Below, piece by piece: positions 1 to 8,975 of a DNA stretch of 30,224 nt (position 1 is the first letter of the stretch; the number at the start of each line of letters is the position of its first letter). The translations under genes were made by a program, and so were the position numbers. The notes under the pieces were generated by a model, which made no database searches, was not told the origin of the DNA, and saw nothing but the letters and a program-made list of their open reading frames with translations. Location of the stretch: positions 1 through 30,224 of the forward strand of contig MEDY01000368.1 of NCBI GenBank assembly GCA_001724265.1, read 5' to 3'. The stretch comes from Rhizaria sp. SCN 62-66 (Eukaryota; Rhizaria, unplaced).

Positions 1-1
1 G

Positions 2-1422
2 CGCGCGTCGCGTCTGCTGTCGGGCCTGGTCAGTCTGCTCGACAAGGGGCTCGGCACGGCCGTCGGCGTAGCGCCCGACCCCAGCGCAGACGCCGCCGCG
101 GCCGCCGACGCTGCAGCCGCAGCCGCAGCGGCCGTGGCTTTGGCGACGGGAGCCGGCCCCGCGGGCGCGCCCGGCGCCGGCGACGGCGCCGGCAGGGGCG
201 GCCGGGGCGGCCTGGACGCGCCCGCGCGCATCGTCAGCGTCGGCACGGCCGCGCTGGCGCTCGAGAGGGCCCGCGCCGCCGCCAACGAGGCCGCGGTCGG
301 CGCGGCGGCGCGCTCACTCTCGGCGCTGCCCCGCGCTGGCAGCGTCGCCGTTAGCAGCAACCCGTTCGCGCCCCCCGCCGCGTCGCCGGCCTCCATGTCC
401 CGCTCTGGCACCGGCGCCGGCGTCGGCCCGGGCTCCGCGATGGGCTCGACCGCCGCACCCGTGACTGTCTCTGCGACTGTATCCGCGACTGTGTCGGCCG
501 CCGCGACGCCCGCGCTGGTGCCTCTGCCGGTGCACGTGCCGGCCCGCGGGCTTGGCTCGCCCGCCAGCAGCTTCCACGGGCTCGGCGATCCCAACGCCAA
601 CGCCAATGCGTATAGCACCAACGTTGCGACCAACGGGCAGTATGGCGGCCTAACTTTGGCGACGAGCCCGCACGGCCAACAGCAGCCGCAGCAGCACATG
701 CCTTTGGCTCACGGCCAGCTGACGCCTGCGCAAAGCTACGACACCCTGCAGGCTCAGTCGCAGAGTAGCTTCAACGCCTTCGCCCCTGCCCCTGCTCACG
801 CGCCGACGCCGACGCTGATGATGCCACCCCAGTATCCCCAGCAGCAGCACCAGCAGCTGCACCAACAGCAGCACGGCGCAATGCCGCCGGTGGCTTACGG
901 CGCCTCTGCGCCGCAGTCCCCGCTGGGACACACCCACACGCACGCGCTCGCACTCAGCAGCAGCAGCACCAGCAGCGGCGGCGGCGGCGGTGGCGGCGGC
1001 GGCAGCGGGCCGGGCGGGCTCGGACTTGGACTGGCGCTCGCTCCCGCAGCCCTGAGTCCCCACAGCTCGAACCCGGGCTCGCCGGGCTTCGCCCACGGCC
1101 ACTTGCCCGCTGCCCACGGTCACCTGCCCGCTGCCCACGGTCACTTGCCCGCCGCCCACGGTCACCTGGGCCCCAGCCCGGTGATCCCGACTCTTTACAC
1201 CGCCAGCAGCAACGTGACCGTGAGCAACAGCAGCAGCAGTAGCGGCGGCGGCGGCGTCAACGGCGGGCTCAGCGGCCACGGCAGCTCCCCCGTCAGCCCG
1301 TACGGTGCGGCCGCGCTGGCCCCGCACTCGGCCCCCGTGTCGGCCGCGGTGCCGCACTACGGACACCCGCACGCCGGCCTCGCCGCGCAGGGCTACGACC
1401 ATAGCAGCATGCACTACGCAGC

Positions 1423-1460
<38 letters not shown>

Positions 1461-1888
1461 TGTTGGCGCCAGGAGTGCCAGAGCAGCAGCTGTCGCTCTC
1501 CGCCCTGGGCCCCGAGCCTCAGCCCAGCAACAACAGCAACAATTACGCTGCAAACAACAACCATAACAACAACGCTAATGTTAGCAGCAGCAGCAGCAGC
1601 AGCAACGTGCCTGCGACGCCTGTGTCTTCGACCGCGGCCGCTGCCGCCGCGGCCGCCGCCTCTGCCGCGGCGACCGCGGCGGCAGCCGGTGGCGCGGCGC
1701 TCAAGTCGACGCTGACGGGCTTCATGTCGATGTTCGGTGGCGGCACACGCGCGCGCGAGGCCAACCTGACGCAGGGCTCAGACTTCTACTACGACGAGAC
1801 GCTGAAGCGGTACGTGGACCGCATGAACCCCGACGCGCCGCTCAACGAGGGGGACCACAGCAAGCAGAAGGCCAAGGACGCCGCGGGC

Positions 1889-1925
<37 letters not shown>

Positions 1926-2131
1926 TGCCCCCCATGATGATGCCCGGCGGCCCCGGCTCGCCCGTGGCTGGCATGGGCATGGGCGGCATGGGGTACGCGA
2001 TGGACGGCAGTATGCCGCTGGCGCCTCAGATGGGCGGCGAGTACCAGTTCAGTGCCCAGACTGGCGGCGGCGGCAGTGTGGCGTCTCGCTACGTCTCCGC
2101 GCTCGACTACGCGCCCCCGGCGGACCACTAG
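2..2131 (+). CDS. SEC16: Sec16-like COPII coat assembly protein, C-terminal part (partial at left edge)
   Basis: The frame is open from the first bases of the window to a TAG at 2129-2131, so the N-terminus and most of the folded central domain lie outside. Sec16 is a peripheral scaffold at ER exit sites that organises COPII assembly. The call rests on a block at about 1700-1900. A GFMSMFGGG stretch is followed by the SDFYYDETLKRYVD segment and then by a proline run. This copies the order 'W/F-rich patch, FYYD-x-ELKRWV, poly-Pro' near the C-terminus of fungal Sec16. The first residues, LLSGLVSLLDKGLGTAVG, could be the tail of the ancestral coatomer element. Everything between is low complexity: Ala/Ser/Gly-rich, a 12-residue poly-Gln, a His-rich heptad repeat, poly-Ser and poly-Ala. 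Low-complexity tails are usual in Sec16, so identity rests mainly on the short conserved block. An in-frame extension past the TAG is listed separately. Confidence 0.72.
1091..1174 (+). repeat. 21-bp tandem repeat, four copies, coding AHGHLPA heptads
   Basis: Four head-to-tail 21-base units start at 1091, 1112, 1133 and 1154. Units differ at a few third positions (cac/cat-type and cct/cgt-type synonymous changes), and the last unit diverges into GHLGPSP. They add a His-rich heptad array to the Sec16-like tail. Synonymous differences between units suggest the array is not a very recent expansion. Confidence 0.9.
1424..1459 (+). repeat. CAG/CAA microsatellite encoding 12 glutamines
   Basis: Twelve consecutive Gln codons (eleven CAG and one CAA) lie in the reading frame of the Sec16-like protein. 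Shorter AGC and CAG runs follow at about 1490 and 1580. Such triplet runs are prone to length variation between strains. Confidence 0.9.
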
Positions 2132-2182
2132 CACCAGAGCGGCGCGCAGTCGCCCCTCATGCCCCAGATGCCCGGCTTTTAA
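2132..2182 (+). other. In-frame continuation of the Sec16-like frame past TAG
   Basis: After TAG 2129-2131 the same frame runs through 16 sense codons, HQSGAQSPLMPQMPGF, to a TAA at 2180-2182. The codons are as GC-rich as those before the TAG. The composition (Met, Pro, Gln, Gly, Ser) matches the preceding segment SMPLAPQMGG. Right after the TAA the DNA becomes AT-rich spacer. This fits a true C-terminus read through UAG, either as a sense codon or by leaky termination. It could also be decayed coding sequence or coincidence. Confidence 0.45.
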
Positions 2183-2566
2183 GCTGTCAAATGGGACACG
2201 CAGTCTGAGTCACAGTCTGAACCCAGTCTGGCTATTTGACTGGTGCCGCGGGGTTTTTCCATGAAAAGTCGGCGTTGCGCCCCAAGAACTAATTGATTAT
2301 GGCATATTTGAATACAAAGTCTTTATTTTATTAATCGTCCGATTTTGATTTTGTTCCCGCCAATAGATCTTCCGAGGTATCCGGGCGCAAAGCGGCACGC
2401 GCGCGATCTAAGGGGGAGGCTGCAGCTGTCCTGCTGCTCACGGTCACTTGGCAGGCAGGCCCAACGAGCCAAGCAGGGAGTCGATCAGAGGACAAAAGCT
2501 TGGACACGTTTGCTTTCGGCTGTGATTGTTTCCCAGATACCATCACCTCCACAAAACAAACACACC
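2183..2566 (+). promoter_or_regulatory. Spacer holding the 3' end of the Sec16-like gene and the promoter/5' UTR of the HAD gene
   Basis: The spacer is 384 bases between two genes on the same strand. The first half is AT-rich, with a T-rich stretch at about 2310-2355 suitable for 3' end formation. I see no exact AATAAA on this strand. The second half is GC-rich, and its last 25 bases are A/C-rich just before the ATG at 2567. No TATA box is convincing. No gene is seen. Confidence 0.4.
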
Positions 2567-3808
2567 ATGTCAGCCTCTCAACAGAATGATTCCAGCGCGC
2601 TGTCTATCGCCCCTGTCGGCCAGCGCAACCCTAACCAAAGTACAGGTACGTTCACACTCAACTTGTGGGCTAGCCCCAGAATGCATATTCCCTCTTCTTG
2701 CCCGCCCGCCCCCCCTGTTAACGCGCAATGCATCGATAATCCAGCACATCTTGCCTGTTTTCATGGTATATTATGGGGAAATTCCCTGGCGTATCGATAT
2801 TGGCGGTCTATGGTCGTGCATAGTGGGCGCGCGAGTGACGTCGTTTATGGCTGGTCTGCCCTACCGGGGAATTGCCCTACACGCGCCCCGTATCCCTTCC
2901 ACCCACTCAATAACTCATTACGCTTATAGAACTCGACCCACAGCATCTTTAATTTAACCTCCGACGTCATCCGTGCTTCTTTTTCCCGCCCTTTGAATCC
3001 CCCGTTAGTGATTCTCTTTGACTGGGACGACACTCTGTGCCCCACGACCCACCTCTTCCAGTCGGGCTTCCGCCTCGAGACTGAGCTCACTGAGGAGATC
3101 CGCCTCGAGCTTGACCAGATTGAGGCCTCCGTGTGCCGTCTGCTTGAGCACGCCTGCCAGTTCGGCGACGTCCACATCGTCACTAACGGCCAGACTGGCT
3201 GGGTCGAGCTCTCTGCCAAGAAGTTCCTCCCCAAGGTCGTCCCCATCCTCGCCAAGATCAACGTCGTGTCCGCTCGCTCCACTTTCGAGGGCATGTTCCC
3301 CGGCTGCCCGCTCAAGTGGAAGTTCTATGCCTTCCGCGAGAACCTCTCGTCCTCGTTCGCCTACTCGAAGCTCCACCGCAACGTCATGTCATTCGGCGAC
3401 TCGCACTACGAGCGCGAGGCGATCCAGACCGTCACCCAGGGCCTGCCCAACACCTACACCAAGTCGGTCAAGTTCACCGAGCGGCCTTCGCTCGACCAGC
3501 TGCGCCGCCAGGTTGACCTTATCGCCTCGTGCTTCGACGCCATTGAGTCCCACGACGGCAACCTCGACCTCCAGCTCACCGTCTCCTTCCCCGAGGACGG
3601 CGCCGCCAACCCCGACGAGGTTGACGCCGCGTCCGCCGCCGCGCCCGCCACCGACGCCTCCCCCAACTCGGCCACGGGCGCCGCCGCCGACGCGATGCTC
3701 GCCTCCTCTGCCGCCGCCGCCTCTCACGCTGCCCCCGTCTCTGCGGCGTCCAAGATCGCCCAGCAGCAGCAGCAGGCGGCGGCCCACCGCGCCGCGCTCG
3801 CGCTCTAA
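2567..3808 (+). CDS. HAD-superfamily hydrolase, two exons
   Basis: Exon 1 is 2567-2645 and exon 2 is 3009-3808 (TAA stop), giving 292 residues. HAD enzymes form an aspartyl-phosphate intermediate and are mostly phosphatases; the substrate here is unknown. Spliced residues show the four motifs. Motif I is FDWDDT (nucleophile Asp31, acid/base Asp33). Motif II is the IVTNG stretch (Thr85). A motif III lysine is at about 129-131 in PLKWK. Motif IV is FGDSHYE (Asp157, Glu161). Residues from about 215 on are Ala/Pro/Ser-rich, with a short Gln run before the stop, and probably disordered. There is no signal peptide or membrane segment. The ATG at 2567 is chosen because exon 2 alone has no ATG before motif I, and because a GTACGT donor and a TTAG acceptor join the exons exactly in frame at a valine codon. 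Intron retention would insert 121 codons and one TAG. Confidence 0.8.
2646..3008 (+). other. Intron of the HAD hydrolase gene
   Basis: The donor GTACGT follows ACAG. The acceptor is TTAG after a pyrimidine-rich stretch (cttctttttcccgccc), with possible branch sites in TTTAAC upstream. It is a phase 1 intron of 363 bases, a multiple of three. The only in-frame stop inside it is a TAG at 2927-2929. Codons inside (TTA, ATA, AGA, CTA) are unlike the GC-ending codons of the exon, which argues that this is intron and not coding. Confidence 0.75.
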
Positions 3809-6143
3809 GACTAGAGCCAGAACGAGAGAAAAACAAACTAACAGACTGATCGACTGAGCTCGTGGACTCGGTCGCACTTTGCAACCCTGTGCGACGAGCT
3901 TCCTCTCCCTCACTCTCTTTCTCAGTTCTCTCGCGCGCGCCTGCGCTCAGCAGAGCGTTGCCGCCACACACACACAAATTTCTGCGCTTGTGTCTGTGTC
4001 TGCATGCACTCTTAAACACACAACCATAATTTCAACACAAACGTCACGAATGACTCTGATTGCGGCTGCGATTGGCCGATCTTTGTCCTCTAAACGTCAC
4101 TCAGCTGACATTACCCAGCCGACTCCGATACCTCGACAAGCAAAACAGTCAAAAACACAACAACAACGACAACAACAACAACGAGGAAACCCGTGTTGTT
4201 CTGTCTGTTCCGACTGCTTGTTGCGGCGATGCGGTCGCTCACCCCGTTTCTCCCCTCTGCCCTGCGCCGTAAACAACAACGCGCTCGCAGCTCTTAGTTT
4301 TCTCGCTCTTAACACCCACTCGCGTAGTCAAAAGCATCTGCGGCTTTGTGGCTTTAACTTTTTGTTTTGTTAAACCCCTAACAACCAGTTGTTTTTTCTG
4401 TGCTCGTGTTTTTTTCTTTACAATTCGTTTCTTTCTTTTTCTTTTTTACAATCTCAACCAATCAATCAATTATTACTGCATCACCACCTCCGACTACGCA
4501 CTTACATTCGTATTCCATCTACACTTCACATCTAACACACTTAGAGTGCCGCCGACACACTGAGATAACAACTTGTTGTCTGTGGTCGCTTTATGTTTCG
4601 TTTCATTCATTCTCCCATTCACCTCCTCACTCGTGTTTGGACTCTCCTTCAGTGTCGACTCCCCTCCTCTGTCCCCCTAACTCACCTGTATCATAACAAC
4701 TACACCGTTCTAACGCACTCCACGAATGCAAGCAAACCACACTATTCTTCGTTTGTCATACTGTCTATGCTTTGCCTCGTGTGATCTGTCCCCAGTGTGT
4801 CTGCGCCTTGTGTGCACCCACACGTGCTCGCTCCCTCTCTCTCACTCCCTTGTGCGCCGCTGCTCGACTCGATGATGAGGCGTCAGTCAAATTAGGACAC
4901 TTTTCTCAGTTGTTGTGATTCCTTCCCCCTCGTTGTTGTTTTTCTTCGTGTTTTCGTTTTACCTTTCTTTTTTCACACTCTCGTCTCTCTTTTCGTCCTT
5001 TTTTATTTTCGTGAAATCTAAACTGACCGGCATGGCCCCCACTCACTCGGCACAGCACAGCAGTGCAACACCAGTGCCACTGCCTGTCACCGCGCAGCCG
5101 CAGTCGCGGGCCAGCCGGTCCCCCGTTTCCCTTACCTGCCTGATCATACTAGTGGATTTGTCTTCAATTCGTTTTCATGCATGTACCTGCGTCGTCGTCG
5201 TTATCATCGTCGTAGTTGTATTGCCGCTGCTTTCCGCCAACTGTCATCAATACGATGTCTGTAATGTGCCGTTGTGGTAGCGAAACGCAAACAATCAACC
5301 AACCACACGAACAAACGACAACGCAGTGATTTTTTTATTTTTTTCCCTCTCATTTTCACTTAGCTGTAAGCTCTTCTGTAGTGCCGTGATGTTATGCGCA
5401 CTCGCCCGTTCTTTTTTATGTTCTTCTTGTCTTCTTGTTTTTCTTGTGTCTCTGTTCATTGTTTTGTTGATGTTGATACTACACCATTTCCGTCATCCGT
5501 TCGTCCCCATCCTCTGCAATTCTGCAATTTGCAGTTCGCGCTTCTTCCGCCCCGCATCCCCCCATTTGTTCCCCCTGACGCACGCACGCACGTTACACTC
5601 ACAGCCACAGCCACAGACAGTCTTGCAAGCGTCGCAGCCTCAGACTTCGCCTCAGTCGCGCTGCCATGCCTTGTCTCACTCGACCGCGCTCTCACGCATT
5701 AGTGATTACCGTGTCGTTTGTCAAACGTGGCAGTCTGGTAGTGGCCGAGGCCACCGCTGTGTCGCTCTCTACGAGCGTGTGTTAGCCGGTCTTTTGTTCA
5801 TTCGTTCGCGTTTTTTAACCAACTGACTTCCCTTAAGACTAGATTCCAATTATTACTGAAAAAGAAACACACTGTATGCCTGTTGCCTGTTGTGTCAGTA
5901 AACACACTCACGTGCGCACACATGTGTTATATGACAGCTTTTTTTTCATGTTGTCGCCATTGCTCTCAATCTTCAACAACTGCTTCTTCAACTGCACTAT
6001 GCGAGTACTTCCACCTCATTCAATCCCTCATACTCTCACTCATTCAACACCAACTGACGCCATGCATTGGCCTCTAATCTCATTTCATCGGCTGCCCCCC
6101 CCCCGCTGTCTCACGCATAGCACAGCTCGTCATCAGCCCCGCA

Positions 6144-6205
6144 CGGTGTAGCACCGCCCGGCACGATCCCACGCTCTCGACCCATCGCCCAGCACTGCGC
6201 TGGGC
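6144..6205. repeat. Two short perfect inverted repeats in a GC-rich island
   Basis: CGGTG-TAG-CACCG lies at 6144-6156. GCCCAGC-ACTGC-GCTGGGC lies at 6187-6205. They could form adjacent hairpins in RNA from either strand. A run of ten C lies just upstream at 6095-6104 and a CTGTG-rich stretch follows. The surrounding spacer is much less GC-rich. I do not recognise an RNA family. Confidence 0.5.
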
Positions 6206-7241
6206 TGTGCACGGTGCGCTGCTCGGCCGCGGGCTCTGTGTCCTGTGCTGTGCTGTGTGCTGTGCATTGATCTCTTGCCCGCGTTGCTGCGATTGGCAGA
6301 CAGCGTTCGTTATTTTTATGTTTCGTTTTGATTTGTTTTTGTTTTGATCGTCTCGCGGTGTTGGTACGTGTGTGTTTCTGTTGTCTGCTGTGTATGCCTT
6401 CAAACCCCAAAGACCCTTTTTGGGCCTGTGTTTTATGCCTCTGTCACGTATGCAATGCCCTCATTGCTCGGCTGACGCATCGCAGTCTCCGCAGTCTCAA
6501 AGTTTGATTAACACAACGCAACACCATCAAACTACACCGTCACGTCACCAGCGCCGTCGTCGCCGTCACTCGCCCTCGTTCTCACCCCATCAATCGTCTT
6601 TCGTTTGTCTTTTGACCCAATCTAACATATATACGTCTTATTTCCTTTTTTATATATCTCTGTTGTTGTCGTCGCATACGCTGCCGTCGTCTTTTTTTTT
6701 TACCTGTGTCTAATTATGTTTTTGTTATGTTTTTGTATATATCCACCTTTTATATTCACTTTAGTTTCTTTGTTTGTTTCATAACACAAATAACATTTCA
6801 TTACTTTTTTTCTCCTACCGTCTGCTCTGTATATGCTCTATAACCATTACACACCTGAGCTTTCTATCTCGTGACTTCATCCAACCAACCTACGACATTA
6901 CTGCTCGCGCTCGCCCCTCCCACTCACGCCCACGCAATGTACCGCGTCGTGCCGTGTTGTGTATGTGTCTGTGTGTGTCTGTGTCATTCGTACGGTGCCG
7001 TAATCGATCCACACTCTCGTTTCTGTGTGTGCATGCGTGCGTGTTTCTATTTCGATGTCCGATGTCCGTGTTAAGCTTTCGTATCTGTGCCTGCGCCCTC
7101 GCTGTGTGATCACATCACACCACGAGCTGCGCTCTCACCGTCAGCTAATCACCTATTAGCTTGTTTTGTTTCACTCGCAACTCTTCTCTTGCACACACAC
7201 CTTCATGCACTCTACACTCGCAGCAGCCTCTGCAACAGCCA

Positions 7242-7397
7242 ATGTCCCTGTCACGCTCTCACTCAGTCTCGCCACATGGTGGCGGCACTGCGGCCCCGGC
7301 GTCGCGAGCGTTTCTCTCGCCTCGCAGGGCCGCAGCCGCCGCTCTGTGTGGCGTGACTGTGCTGTGTTGTTGCTATCTCTTGCTCTCTGCTGTGTAG
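7242..7397 (+). CDS. Possible small membrane-anchored protein (doubtful)
   Basis: An ATG at 7242 opens 51 codons ending in TAG, MSLSRSHSVSPHGGG at the start. The start is basic and Ser-rich, an Ala-rich middle follows, and the end is a hydrophobic Cys/Leu segment that could be a tail anchor. It sits in a local GC-rich patch of the pyrimidine-rich spacer. If TAG were sense, five more residues would follow before a TGA at 7413-7415. I recognise no family, and length alone gives no support. It may be chance. Confidence 0.15.
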   Translation: MSLSRSHSVSPHGGGTAAPASRAFLSPRRAAAAALCGVTVLCCCYLLLSAV

Positions 7398-7716
7398 TGC
7401 GTCGTACATGTGTGACCCAAGTCGAATGTTGTTGTTCCTGTCTCTTCTTGCTTCTTGTTTGGTAACAGTAACAAGGAAGTGCAGTTCTAACGCAAACATT
7501 GTTGTTGTTTTCTTCAACAACTCTACCCAAAATACCCAACAAAAAGAAGAAAATAACACGCAAGCCCCAACACGGAACAATCATGTCGAATAATTATTAC
7601 TCTTTACTTCGTCCATTTCGCCCACGCTCCCCCTACTATTCCCCCAAACATCAGTCAGTTTTTTTCAGTCAGCCTCAGTCAAACCCCACTCAAACAAGCA
7701 TATACCAAGAACATTT

Positions 7717-7760
7717 CAAACAAACAAACAAACAAACAAACAAGCAAACAACAAAACAAA
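7717..7760. repeat. CAAA tetranucleotide microsatellite (imperfect)
   Basis: A run of CAAA units is interrupted once by CAAG and ends in ACAAAACAAAA. It lies in the A-rich half of the convergent spacer, about 265 bases past the stop codon of the - strand gene. Confidence 0.85.
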
Positions 7761-8026
7761 ATTAGGAAACCGTATCAAGTCAACAACATTCCAAACATTT
7801 TCTTTCACCAAAATGTACAATTAACCTCAATACAGCCTTCGCTTGCGAACAATCAATCAACAAGCTTATTGTGAAAAATGACTATGTATTCAGCAATATG
7901 CATGGCCCTACTTTGTACTACGCCCTCTGAACTCTGTTTCGGGTTCCGTTATACGTTCGTACACGCGCAACGCGACCTCATTGTGTTGACGTCATAACTC
8001 AACTCCACTCTGCTATTCGCACACAC

Positions 8027-8975
8027 TCACGGCTTCGGCCCCGCAGAAGCAGCAGCAGCCGCAGCAGCGGCGGCGGCAGCAGCCTTAGCAGCAGCAGCCT
8101 CAGCAGCAGCCGCAGCGGCGGCCTCAGCCGCTGCGGCGGCGGCGGCGGCGTCCGCGGCCTCGGCGGCGGCCTGCGCGGCGGTGGGGTAGGAAGGGGGCAC
8201 GACGCGGCTGAAACCGGGCATGGTGTTGACGTTCATGCTCTTCATGCTGCGCACGTGCATGTGGTTCGCCATCAGCTCCAGCGAGTCGAAGTCCTGGGAA
8301 TTGCGCATATGCGTGTCGAACAAAGGCGAGGACAATCGTGCGTAGACGTACAACAAAGGGGTATTAGAGAGATTAAAAAATAGAGTGAGTTGGGAGTCCG
8401 TCTGTGTGAGCATCAAACAAGAAGCAAATTGAGTGATAGATAAAGTTTCTTGGAGATATAAAACCCCGGGCGGTAAGATAGCGGTGGTTGTGTCGGCGTA
8501 CGTTGGGCTTAAGATGCTTTGAGCGGCGAAAGAGGTCCTGCTCGTCGAAGCTGGGCAACGGGTAGTCGGCGTCCTCCGACATCACGCCCTCGGGGTCGAA
8601 CGCCAGATTCAGCGCCTTGGCGTAGCACGCGCGCGCAAGGCTAATCTTACCCTCGTACAACAGCCGGTTCGCGTATTGGCTGTGAGGGTGCGGAGAAGAC
8701 AAGATGGTGTGAGACACGAAGGGTGGTAAGCTTTGCAGGGCTAGAACGAGGTCAAAGGCGGTGCTAAGAGGACAATAACGGGTTTGACCGATAGAACAAT
8801 AAAATGAGACGTACCGAATCTTCTTCAAATTGCCAGCAAAAGGGCAAAAGTCCTCGATGCCCGAAGTGTCGGAGTGGGCTGTGAGACTGGTCAGTGGTCC
8901 AGCCTGGCACAGCGCCAACACCGCCAGCAGCACCAGGGCAGCCAGCAGACGCGGAATCGTTGCACACTGTAACAT
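8027..8975 (-). CDS. Small secretory-pathway protein with TPR-like helices and poly-Ala tail, three exons
   Basis: Exons on the - strand are 8975-8815, 8679-8502 and 8293-8027 (TGA), giving 201 residues. Residues 1-25 form a classic signal peptide: MLQCATIPR, then a Leu/Ala/Val core, with likely cleavage near ALCQA. Residues about 50-86 (QYANRLLYEGKISLARACYA and on) have the helix-turn-helix spacing of a tetratricopeptide repeat. After residue about 150 the protein is almost all alanine and ends SAGPKP. The start at 8975 is chosen because it places the signal peptide at the N-terminus; the frame is open further upstream but only from non-ATG codons. Both junctions are GT-AG and restore the frame. 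The protein probably enters the ER; its function is unknown and no family is recognised. It is divergent from UTP20. Confidence 0.65.
8294..8501 (-). other. Intron 2 of the TPR-like gene
   Basis: The donor is GTACGC at 8501 and the acceptor is TTCCCAG ending at 8294. It is phase 0 and 208 bases long, not a multiple of three. It is AT-rich relative to the exons, and the retained frame would stop at a TAA (8375-8373). The next exon begins DFDSLELMANHMH. Confidence 0.65.
8680..8814 (-). other. Intron 1 of the TPR-like gene
   Basis: The donor is GTACGT at 8814 and the acceptor is CACAG ending at 8680, with a CT-rich tract before it. It is phase 2 and 135 bases long, a multiple of three. It contains no in-frame stop, so retention would add 45 residues without breaking the frame. 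The clean TPR-like sequence across the splice (KIRQYANRLL) supports removal. Confidence 0.65.

Larger units (their letters stand above)
3809..8026. other. 4.2-kb convergent intergenic region without a recognisable gene
   Basis: This stretch lies between the stop of the + strand HAD gene and the stop of the - strand TPR-like gene. Up to about 7100 the + strand is visibly rich in C and T, with long T-rich and CT-rich tracts. From about 7480 to 7870 it becomes A-rich. Open frames here give Ser/Leu/Phe/Cys-rich or His/Thr-rich translations that mirror this bias, with no domain. I searched by eye for tRNA, 5S rRNA, U1-U6 snRNA, SRP and RNase P core motifs on both strands and found none. It may be a very long 3' UTR or a noncoding transcript. 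Sub-features worth noting are the GC island with hairpins at 6085-6295, a small ORF at 7242, and a CAAA microsatellite at 7717. Confidence 0.6.

Noticed and set aside
650-1564. 304-codon - strand frame opposite the Sec16-like gene
   Set aside because: It consists of poly-Leu, poly-Val and Arg-rich translations of CAG and GCC repeats read backwards, with no domain.
2993-3808. HAD hydrolase as a single exon starting at 2993
   Set aside because: The start there is TTG, not ATG, and lies inside the pyrimidine-rich acceptor region. The spliced model supplies an ATG and a matching donor.
4871-5025. Possible C/D snoRNA (TGATGA at about 4872, CTGA at about 5022)
   Set aside because: The boxes are about 150 bases apart with no terminal stem and no C'/D' pair, so chance is more likely.
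5326-5826. 166-codon + strand frame in the long spacer
   Set aside because: Its Phe/Ser/Leu/Cys-rich translation simply reflects the C/T bias. The codons do not resemble those of the real genes.
3809-8026. Transposon, tRNA or CRISPR-like content in the long spacer
   Set aside because: No terminal inverted or long direct repeats, no target duplications, no transposase or reverse transcriptase motifs, no tRNA T-loop with a matching acceptor stem, and no regularly spaced repeats were seen.
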